DNA of 5,449 bases from Nitrososphaera sp. (lineage in GTDB: Archaea > Thermoproteota > Nitrososphaeria > Nitrososphaerales > Nitrososphaeraceae): positions 1 through 5,449 of the forward strand of contig JAKEIF010000023.1 in NCBI GenBank assembly GCA_022545875.1, given 5' to 3'. Within the stretch, counting starts at the first letter, position 1, and every line of letters starts with the position of its first letter. This document shows positions 1 through 4,130 of the stretch, piece after piece. Position numbers and translations under genes: made by a program. Under the pieces are notes generated by a model. The model was not told where the DNA came from, did not search any database, and was given only the letters and a program-made list of their open reading frames with translations.

Positions 1-54
1 GACTGAAAGCAGCTCGTCTAACACGTAGGTTTTTTCAAGCAGAGTTTGCGCCAC
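1..54 (-). CDS. possible 5' end of a gene leaving the window (18 codons, weak)
   Basis: A minus-strand frame opens with GTG at 54-52 and stays open to the window edge, giving (M)AQTLLEKTYVLDELLSV. An in-frame TAA lies five codons upstream, so GTG is the only early start. The peptide would form an amphipathic helix, and 9 of 18 third codon positions are G or C, closer to the neighbouring genes than the competing plus-strand frame. It would be divergent from the Spherulin4-type gene with 81 bases between starts. No Shine-Dalgarno and no well-placed TATA box are visible. Eighteen codons are too few to name a family, and the frame could be chance. Confidence 0.33.
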   Translation of the reverse strand, partial: MAQTLLEKTYVLDELLSV

Positions 55-70
55 AGGGCGCTTATCTTAC

Positions 71-85
71 TGTAGACCCTCTACA
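71..85. promoter_or_regulatory. 15-bp dyad TGTAGA-CCC-TCTACA, possible operator
   Basis: The sequence TGTAGACCCTCTACA has perfect 6-base arms around a 3-base centre. It lies 20 bases upstream of the plus-strand TATA-like box and about 17 bases upstream of the possible minus-strand GTG start. Its position between divergent starts suits a dimeric regulator's binding site. The role is inferred from symmetry and position only; the regulator is unknown. Confidence 0.35.
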
Positions 86-104
86 TTTTTGACTGTCACT
101 AATG

Positions 105-112
105 TTTAATAA
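105..112 (+). promoter_or_regulatory. TATA-like box of the Spherulin4-type gene
   Basis: TTTAATAA is centred about 27-28 bases before the ATG at 136, the distance expected when archaeal transcription starts at or next to the start codon. A GGTGA at 130-134 is only one base from the ATG, too close to act as a ribosome binding site, which favours a leaderless mRNA. Confidence 0.5.
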
Positions 113-135
113 CATCCTACCGGCTTGACGGTGAA

Positions 136-2268
136 ATGCGTGAACAAAGTTCTATAAAATTTGCCGCAGGAGTCTTTGCTCTGCTATTGATAGCCGTTCC
201 GCTCGTTTCTACGGGCGGCTTTGCGGCAGGCGACTCTGCGGCGGGCATTATGGTGCCCCTTTATACGTACCCTGGAGGTACATGGGACACTGTCGCCCAG
301 GTAAAAAGGGCTCATAGCGACGTACCGATCGTGGCAATAGTAAACCCTGCAAGCGGGCCGGGATTTTCAAAGGATTCCAACTACGAATCCGGAATTGCCG
401 AGCTAAAAGATGCTGGGGTAACTGTGCTTGGATACGTTTCAACTGCATACGCAAACAGGGATCTTGCGGCAGTCAAGGGAGACATGGACAGGTGGAAGAG
501 CTGGTATCCTGACGTCAACGGGATCTTTTTTGACGAGCAGACAAACTGGGCCGGGCACGAGTCCTACTATTCTCAGGCCGACAGCTACGCCAAGTCCAAA
601 GGCATGCCCTTTACCGTAGGTAACCCGGGAGCCAACTCGATACCTTCGTACCTTGACACAGTCGACGTGGTGCTTATCTACGAAAGCCCCGGGCTGCCAA
701 ACGTAGGCAACTATCAGTCCTGGTCGTCTGCAGACAATGCCAAGCTGGGCATGATCCCATTTGGTGTAGGGTCGATGCCAAACCAGTGGATCGAAGACGC
801 CACTTCGCTTGTGGGCTGGATCTATGTCACAAACGACATGCTTCCAAACCCGTGGGACTCGCTTCCGCCTTACTTTGAGAGCATGGCTGATCTCTTGGGC
901 GATGGCACGACATCAACCCCGCCCACACCTTCGACGCCAAGACACACGCTGACCGTCAAGTCGGTTGGCCAGGATGGAGCGGCGACTGATGGCATGTGGA
1001 TGGAAATCAAGAAGAGCGGCACGACCGTAAGCAGCGGCTTTACCCCACTGACGGTGACGCTTGAACAGTCCACGTACACGGTAAGCGCTTCAAACTACCA
1101 GCAGATCACGTTTGACCACTGGTCGGACGGAACAGAATCGAGCACTGTTTCGCTGAGCTTGTCGAGCAACACTGCGCTGACTGCGCACTATAACGACGGA
1201 CCAGCGGCAAGCCCGCTCTCGGCAAGTCTTGGTGCCGACATGAAATCTGCGCCAGCCGGATCGACAATCACCTTCGCCGCGTCAGTAAGTGGGGGCACTA
1301 CACCCTATACCTGGTCTGTAAACTTTGGAGACGGTACGTCTTCACCGTTTACCACCAGCACATCGGCTTTAAAGAAATACGACTCTGCAGGGACATACAA
1401 TGCCCAGGCTACTGCCAAAGACGCGTTGGGCAGGACTGCAACGTCAAACCCCGTCGCCATCACAATCACTTCTGAAAGCTCCACTCTGAATGTCAAGACG
1501 GCCGACTTGAGCGGAAACCCATTGAACGGCTACTATGCTACGCTTTCGCAAGGTGACTTGGTTGCCCAGTCTGCGTTCTCGCCAGCAGTGTTTTCGCTTG
1601 ATTCCGGAGAGACATACCAGGTTTCAGTCGCCGACTATGGTGACTATGTATTTTCGCGATGGGACGATGGGAGCACAAGCAGGACAAAAACAATTTCAGC
1701 AAGCGGCCCGACGACATTGACTGCTTACTATACTTCAAATCAGGCAACACTCACAGTTTCGTCCGAAGACGTTTCAGGGGAAACGATAACCGGGCTATGG
1801 ACAGTCATAAAGAAAGACGGCGCGACGCTCAAGACAGGCTACTCCCCTCTGTCATATTCGGGAGTGCCAGGAACGTACGAAGTCACCGTCTCGGACTATG
1901 GCGACCATGAATTCGATCACTGGGACAACGACAGCACAAGTAGCACAAGGCGGCTTTCAGTCAGTGGCAATGTCGAGCTCACCGCTTATTACAGCACGGG
2001 CCCGTCTGAGGTAGAACTGACAGTAAGGACTGCGGGCCTTGACGGCTCTACGATTACCGGCCTGTGGACAGTAATAGATTCTGACGGCTCGGAAACCACC
2101 GGGTTCTCACCAGTAAGCTACGATGCAGAAGCTGGTAGAACCTACACGGTGACAGTGGCCGACTACCGCAACTATGTCTTTGACCACTGGGAAGACGGGA
2201 GTAAAGACAGGTCTAGGGAAATATCGCCGGACGACGACACAGTGATTGTCGCACACTACAAGCGATAG
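136..2268 (+). CDS. secreted Spherulin4-like protein with PKD domain and four FDHW beta-repeats
   Basis: This 710-residue protein appears to be exported. Residues 1-31 are a signal peptide: basic start, hydrophobic core (FALLLIAVPLV), then GGFAA. Residues ~38-255 match the spherulation-specific family 4 (Spherulin4) fold: VPLYTYPGGTW at 40-50, NPASGPG at 70-76, DAGVTVLGYV at 92-101, and GIFFDE at 129-134, where D133/E134 sit as in TIM-barrel glycosidase-like relatives. A Thr/Pro linker (258-269) follows. Then come repeat 1 (270-352), a PKD domain (~366-446, with VNFGDG and the YDSAGTY strand) and repeats 2-4 (450-532, 536-619, 625-708). The protein ends right after repeat 4, with no membrane anchor. 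An in-frame TAA at 100-102 makes ATG 136 the first possible start. A role in binding or cutting extracellular polysaccharide is inferred; neither substrate nor activity is shown by the sequence. Confidence 0.93.
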   Translation: MREQSSIKFAAGVFALLLIAVPLVSTGGFAAGDSAAGIMVPLYTYPGGTWDTVAQVKRAHSDVPIVAIVNPASGPGFSKDSNYESGIAELKDAGVTVLGYVSTAYANRDLAAVKGDMDRWKSWYPDVNGIFFDEQTNWAGHESYYSQADSYAKSKGMPFTVGNPGANSIPSYLDTVDVVLIYESPGLPNVGNYQSWSSADNAKLGMIPFGVGSMPNQWIEDATSLVGWIYVTNDMLPNPWDSLPPYFESMADLLGDGTTSTPPTPSTPRHTLTVKSVGQDGAATDGMWMEIKKSGTTVSSGFTPLTVTLEQSTYTVSASNYQQITFDHWSDGTESSTVSLSLSSNTALTAHYNDGPAASPLSASLGADMKSAPAGSTITFAASVSGGTTPYTWSVNFGDGTSSPFTTSTSALKKYDSAGTYNAQATAKDALGRTATSNPVAITITSESSTLNVKTADLSGNPLNGYYATLSQGDLVAQSAFSPAVFSLDSGETYQVSVADYGDYVFSRWDDGSTSRTKTISASGPTTLTAYYTSNQATLTVSSEDVSGETITGLWTVIKKDGATLKTGYSPLSYSGVPGTYEVTVSDYGDHEFDHWDNDSTSSTRRLSVSGNVELTAYYSTGPSEVELTVRTAGLDGSTITGLWTVIDSDGSETTGFSPVSYDAEAGRTYTVTVADYRNYVFDHWEDGSKDRSREISPDDDTVIVAHYKR
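943..2259 (+). repeat. four ~83-residue protein repeats encoded within the Spherulin4-type gene
   Basis: Units lie at 943-1191, 1483-1731, 1741-1992 and 2008-2259, with the PKD domain between units 1 and 2. Each starts with a strand of the L-T/N-V-[KSR] type, has a W-T-x-I or similar central strand with GF/GY-S/T-P, then a YxVxVxxY segment, and closes with F-x-x-W-x-DG/ND and an LTAYY/LTAHY-like strand. Units 3 and 4 share ITGLWTVI, suggesting the most recent duplication, although their DNA has already diverged. The repeats resemble the InlB-B-like beta-repeats common in surface proteins of archaea and bacteria (recalled family resemblance). Confidence 0.85.
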
Positions 2269-2294
2269 GGCGTCGCCCTCCTTTTTTCATTTTT
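2267..2294 (+). terminator. hairpin plus T-tracts after the Spherulin4-type gene
   Basis: AGGGCG-T-CGCCCT (2267-2279) is a perfect inverted repeat that includes the last two bases of the TAG stop codon. Runs of six T (2282-2287) and five T (2290-2294) follow. Archaeal RNA polymerase terminates at T-rich tracts, so the T-runs are probably the active part. Confidence 0.7.
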
Positions 2295-2310
2295 ATTGTC
2301 GTCCGTATAC

Positions 2311-2318
2311 GTCGAACA
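2311..2318 (+). repeat. left target-site duplication (GTCGAACA)
   Basis: GTCGAACA directly abuts the outer end of the left terminal inverted repeat and is repeated in the same orientation directly outside the right one (3804-3811). An exact 8-base direct repeat at both edges is the signature of a staggered-cut insertion. Confidence 0.85.
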
Positions 2319-2382
2319 GGTGCTGTTACCTTATCGGCACATGAGCATGAATTCTCGCGGTGTTAACCTGCGGCACATGGAA
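2319..2382 (+). repeat. left terminal inverted repeat (64 bp)
   Basis: Aligned without gaps to the reverse complement of 3740-3803, 55 of 64 positions match; mismatches fall at repeat positions 5, 27, 38-40, 44, 45, 50 and 61. The outer 37 bases have only two mismatches. The inner edge touches the stop codon (2383-2385, minus) of the 49-residue CxxCxGxG gene. Confidence 0.88.
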
Positions 2383-2532
2383 TCATTCATTATCATTAAG
2401 CCAGCCTCTTCCATTGCATCTTAGACACTTTATAGAGTGCGTAACGTATGGAAATTGAGGGTAGATTATGTCAGAACCTTCAATATTCATTTGTAAACCC
2501 GTTCCAGCACATTTTGGACAAGTTCTTACCAT
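2383..2532 (-). CDS. 49-residue protein with two CxxCxGxG zinc motifs
   Basis: ATG at 2532-2530 to TGA at 2385-2383. The protein has CPKCAGTG at residues 5-12 and CLRCNGRG at 36-43, 27 residues apart, so four cysteines can bind one zinc. CxxCxGxG pairs are the zinc-binding units of the DnaJ cysteine-rich region and of several small chaperone-like or RNA-associated proteins; there is no J-domain here, so a DnaJ role is not implied. A strong Shine-Dalgarno (GAGGTGA, 2539-2545) lies 6 bases before the ATG, and the upstream gene's stop codon is 17 bases away, so the two are probably co-transcribed. The stop codon abuts the left inverted repeat. The complete motif pair, good start signal and operon position make it a convincing gene despite its size; function unknown. 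Confidence 0.8.
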   Translation of the reverse strand: MVRTCPKCAGTGLQMNIEGSDIIYPQFPYVTHSIKCLRCNGRGWLNDNE

Positions 2533-2538
2533 GACAGC

Positions 2539-2545
2539 TCACCTC
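2539..2545 (-). promoter_or_regulatory. Shine-Dalgarno of the 49-residue zinc protein
   Basis: Minus-strand GAGGTGA is complementary to the CCUCC-type 3' end of archaeal 16S rRNA and lies 6 bases before the ATG. It fixes the start and shows that this gene is translated as an internal gene of an operon rather than from a leaderless message. Confidence 0.75.
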
Positions 2546-2550
2546 TCTTC

Positions 2551-2877
2551 TTACGCCCCGCCCTGCCTCGCCTTTTTCAGAGCCAAGTGAAGTGCCTCAA
2601 ACCACCATGCGCCCTCTACAATAAAGAAGAAATAATCGTAGGGTCTCTTTCCTCGAAATGGAAACTTGTACCCTTTCCTTTGAAGCTCCTCCCAAATTTC
2701 CTGATCGGTAAGCTGGTCAATTGGAATATTATATTTCTTGATTGCTACAACAATACCATCTGCCATCGTATCAAGTTCATCAGCATCATATCGATACATC
2801 GAATATGGTGCTTCTAGGTGGTTTGAAGTATTTGATGTTTTTAGAGGATGTTTCCCAATAGCGGCGCATGAATTCAT
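2551..2877 (-). CDS. uncharacterised small protein, 108 residues (or 82 from an inner start)
   Basis: I do not recognise this family. The longest form starts at ATG 2877; a stop TAA lies three codons further up. An inner ATG at 2799-2797 (MYRYDADELDTM) would give 82 residues and is perhaps the truer start, because the first 26 residues are polar, uncharged-rich and unlike the rest. Neither start has a clear Shine-Dalgarno or TATA box. The 82-residue core looks like a soluble helical protein: an acidic helix (DADELDTMADGIVVAIKK), a QLTDQEIWEELQRKGY helix, then RPYDYFFF and a tryptophan-rich helix with GAWWFEALHLALKK. No membrane segment or catalytic motif is evident. It precedes the CxxCxGxG gene by 17 bases, so the two probably act in the same process. 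Confidence 0.7.
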   Translation of the reverse strand: MNSCAAIGKHPLKTSNTSNHLEAPYSMYRYDADELDTMADGIVVAIKKYNIPIDQLTDQEIWEELQRKGYKFPFRGKRPYDYFFFIVEGAWWFEALHLALKKARQGGA

Positions 2878-2941
2878 TTTTTGACTTTAGCGACCTTGGA
2901 TCATCAATCCCGGGAAAGTCATATCGATTGGGTTTTTTCGC

Positions 2942-3109
2942 CTACCTTTCCCCTGTCAGGTCTAAAGGCGCACGAATGCCCTTGTCAATAGTCTTAGCCA
3001 TAGGCGAATGCCTCGCATCCTGATTTTGCAACTTGTCAAACATATCGCGCGATATACCTTACTTTGCTCTGTAGCGTGTGCCATCCTTGCGAGTGCGCCA
3101 ATATGACAT
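2942..3109 (-). pseudogene. decayed 55-codon small gene with an in-frame TAA
   Basis: From ATG 3109-3107 the frame reads MSYWRTRKDGTRYRAK, then TAA (3061-3059), then 38 further codons (GISRDMFDKLQNQD..., ending PLDLTGER) to TAG at 2944-2942. Both halves have gene-like composition (basic YWRTRKDGTRYR motif, then a helix), in the same frame, so a sense codon probably mutated to TAA at codon 17. A restart at ATG 3043-3041 could still make a 33-residue fragment. I cannot name the family. The alternative is that the match in character of the two halves is chance; the frame on the same strand that spans 2962-3261 looks like a shadow. Confidence 0.4.
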
Positions 3110-3149
3110 AAGCCAAAATTACATGCTGGGAGAATAGTGACTGGTGTCC

Positions 3150-3155
3150 TTATAT
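3150..3155 (+). promoter_or_regulatory. TATA-like box of the zinc-ribbon pseudogene
   Basis: TTATAT is centred 26 bases before the ATG at 3179, fitting a leaderless archaeal transcript. A second AT-rich block (TATAATA, 3169-3175) is too close to the ATG to be the TATA box. Confidence 0.4.
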
Positions 3156-3178
3156 TCCCTGAATTCCCTATAATACAT

Positions 3179-3362
3179 ATGGCTACCGTGTGCAATAGCG
3201 TCTGCCACAGACATAGAGCAAAGCTACCGCAAGGTGGAAAACGGTACGAAATGGGATTCAAATTCTGTTCATTTTGTCAAGAATGACTGTCGATGATTTG
3301 ACAACATTAGATGTCCCTGCTGCAAAAATAAGTTAAGAGTCAAGCGCCATTTTGGGCGCTAG
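3179..3362 (+). pseudogene. frameshifted small zinc-ribbon gene (C..C / C..C / RCPCC type)
   Basis: From ATG 3179 the frame reads 35 codons: MATVCNSVCHRHRAKLP, then GGKRYEMGFKFCSFCQE, and stops at TGA 3284-3286. In the next frame the sequence resumes at ~3297 as FDNIRCPCCKNKLRVKR and ends at TAG 3360-3362. Reading TGA as TGG (Trp) and dropping one T of 3297-3299 joins the halves into a 60-residue protein: CQE-W-LSMI-DNI-RCPCC. Cysteines would be at 5, 9, 30, 33, 45, 47 and 48. The layout C-x3-C, RY-x2-G-x-K-x-C-x2-C, then CPCC-x3-LR, is one I recall in small multi-copy proteins of Nitrososphaera-type archaea. Two independent lesions indicate a dead copy. It opposes the minus-strand genes of the element. 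Confidence 0.65.
3343..3360 (+). terminator. stem-loop at the end of the zinc-ribbon pseudogene (weak)
   Basis: AGCGCC (3343-3348) and GGCGCT (3355-3360) can pair across a 6-base loop, ending at the TAG stop codon much as the hairpin after the Spherulin4-type gene does. There is no strong T-tract behind it, so a terminator role is doubtful. Confidence 0.25.
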
Positions 3363-3480
3363 GCTACAATATTCTTTTGAATGCCCCGCGTCATATCAAG
3401 ATAGAAGGAAGGAACAAGTGGATAACGGTGATTCAGAATGCCAGTAAAGGGCCAAACTGAATTCTGACCAAGTATCGCAT

Positions 3481-3708
3481 TCAATACATTGGATAAAATC
3501 TCGAAGGGGCATAAGACAACTCATAACGAAATTCTTTTGCGAATACATAGACTATGCCGATCAGGTTTCTTTGTTGAAGCTCCTTTGCCGCCTTTGTGAT
3601 GCGCTCTAGATTGATAGCTAATTCGCGTGAAATCGTGTTTCCATCTACCTCTGGATACTTGCGTATAAGAGCCAACATAACTTTCGCATCCTCAGATAGA
3701 GGTTGCAC
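3481..3708 (-). CDS. small winged helix-turn-helix DNA-binding protein
   Basis: This 75-residue protein has the plan of a winged HTH domain: helix 1 (~5-19, SEDAKVMLALIRKYP), a DGNTISRELAI turn and helix 2 (~22-32), recognition-like helix 3 (~33-49, NLERITKAAKELQQRNL), then a beta wing (IGIVYVFAKEFRYELSY). It is nearly all DNA-binding domain, with no ligand or dimerisation extension, so the subfamily (MarR/ArsR/Lrp-like) cannot be fixed. The start is GTG at 3708; an in-frame TAG lies three codons upstream, and an ATG at 3723 is in another, quickly closed frame. A TATA-like box sits 27 bases before the GTG. It is the first gene inside the right inverted repeat and transcribed toward the other minus-strand genes, which suggests it regulates the element or itself. 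Confidence 0.65.
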   Translation of the reverse strand: MQPLSEDAKVMLALIRKYPEVDGNTISRELAINLERITKAAKELQQRNLIGIVYVFAKEFRYELSYAPSRFYPMY

Positions 3709-3730
3709 GCACTTCTACTCATTTAATAGA

Positions 3731-3739
3731 CATAAAAAG
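3731..3739 (-). promoter_or_regulatory. TATA-like box of the winged-helix gene
   Basis: Minus-strand CTTTTTATG is centred 27 bases before the GTG start at 3708. Its upstream edge touches the inner end of the right inverted repeat, so factors bound to the repeat would sit where an archaeal activator or repressor binds. Confidence 0.45.
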
Positions 3740-3803
3740 TTCTATGTGCCGCAAGTTATTACCCACAGAATTCATGGTCATGTGCCGATAAGGTAACAAC
3801 ACC
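3740..3803 (-). repeat. right terminal inverted repeat (64 bp)
   Basis: This is the inverted partner of 2319-2382 (55/64 identical, no gaps). Like its partner it contains two related sub-units, each ending GCGGCACAT or TCGGCACAT. Its inner end borders the winged-helix promoter, and its outer end borders the second GTCGAACA. Confidence 0.88.
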
Positions 3804-3811
3804 GTCGAACA
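3804..3811 (+). repeat. right target-site duplication (GTCGAACA)
   Basis: Exact direct copy of 2311-2318, immediately outside the right inverted repeat. Removing the element plus one copy would rejoin ...CGTATAC-GTCGAACA-CATTCC..., an intergenic site about 42 bases after the Spherulin4-type stop codon. Confidence 0.85.
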
Positions 3812-3874
3812 CATTCCTTATAGACAATTTCACACGCACATCTAGAAGGCGCTTTATCTCCTGAACCGGGTTTT

Positions 3875-4126
3875 GTGTTCATAAGTGCTATTATCGCCGC
3901 GACTGCATTACGTCCTGCATGTGTTCACGACGCGTTTTACTTGGACGCCGCAAGGATCCCTAACTGCTTATGCGCACACTACCCGTCAGTTATTGTTGAT
4001 GGTATGAAGTGTAACAGTGCCGAACTCATTGACCTTAGGAAAAATGAGTCGATTACCTTCAGAATACCGCTTGAGATCGGCACTGAAAGAATTCGCTTGC
4101 GCCCCGCCGGCTGGCAGGACAGCTAG
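3875..4126 (+). CDS. uncharacterised 83-residue protein, possibly exported or a remnant
   Basis: GTG at 3875 to TAG at 4124-4126. I do not recognise it. The frame is open upstream to 3824 (stop TAG 3821-3823) but contains no ATG, GTG or TTG there, so GTG 3875 is the earliest start. A short hydrophobic start (FISAIIAATAL) could be a minimal signal sequence; residues ~13-46 hold four cysteines (16, 31, 33, 46) and two histidines; the C-terminal half alternates charged and hydrophobic residues like a beta/alpha globular fold (SITFRIPLEIGTERIRLRP). A TATA-like TTATAG (3818-3823) is too far from the GTG for leaderless expression. It ends 4 bases from the stop of the convergent surface-protein gene. 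The insertion lies 63 bases before it and may have removed its upstream region. It could be a broken C-terminal piece of a larger gene. Confidence 0.5.
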   Translation: MFISAIIAATALRPACVHDAFYLDAARIPNCLCAHYPSVIVDGMKCNSAELIDLRKNESITFRIPLEIGTERIRLRPAGWQDS

Positions 4127-4130
4127 CCGT

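Larger units (their letters stand above)
2319..3803. mobile_element. 1485-bp transposase-less insertion cassette with 64-bp inverted repeats
   Basis: The element is bounded by 64-bp imperfect inverted repeats (2319-2382 and 3740-3803) and an 8-bp direct repeat of host sequence (2311-2318, 3804-3811). Inside are a winged-helix gene, a 108/82-residue unknown, a 49-residue CxxCxGxG protein and two decayed small genes. I find no transposase and no DDE- or recombinase-like reading frame, so movement would need an enzyme in trans. The ends read GGTG(C/T)TGTTACC; a GG start with CTGTT and an 8-bp duplication recalls IS6-family ends (for example GGTTCTGTTGCA), but IS1595- and IS256-type elements also give 8-bp duplications, so the family is unproven. 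Spot GC counts are lower than in the flanking large genes. Transposase-less IS relatives with passenger genes are known as mobile insertion cassettes. Confidence 0.85.

Noticed and set aside
3..95. Plus-strand frame LKAARLTRRFFQAEF... ending TGA at 93-95, as the 3' end of an upstream gene
   Set aside because: It reads plausibly, but only 7 of 29 third positions are G or C, unlike the GC-rich codon use next door. It remains an alternative to the minus-strand call at 1-54.
248..1910. Several 60-83-codon frames on both strands inside the Spherulin4-type gene
   Set aside because: They are shadows of a gene with a signal peptide, recognisable domains and repeats; none has its own start signals or motifs.
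2468..2590. Plus-strand 40-codon frame (MSEPSIFICKPVP...) with GAGGGT 5 bases before the ATG and a TTTATA further up
   Set aside because: It lies opposite the 49-residue CxxCxGxG gene, whose paired zinc motifs, Shine-Dalgarno and operon spacing are far stronger; the plus-strand signals are coincidental.
2962..3261. Minus-strand 99-codon open frame
   Set aside because: Its composition is unlike a folded protein (scattered Cys, Ile, Arg), it overlaps the opposed zinc-ribbon pseudogene, and another minus-strand frame there (2942-3109) looks more gene-like.
3363..3460. Plus-strand fragment ...LLNAPRHIKIEGRNKW... ending TGA at 3458-3460
   Set aside because: It has no credible start codon or promoter and no recognised motif; it may be a scrap of a lost gene but cannot be supported.
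2311..3811. CRISPR array, tRNA or attachment-site interpretation of the repeats
   Set aside because: Only two copies exist, in inverted orientation with a flanking 8-bp direct repeat; there is no regular spacer series, no tRNA cloverleaf and no integrase.
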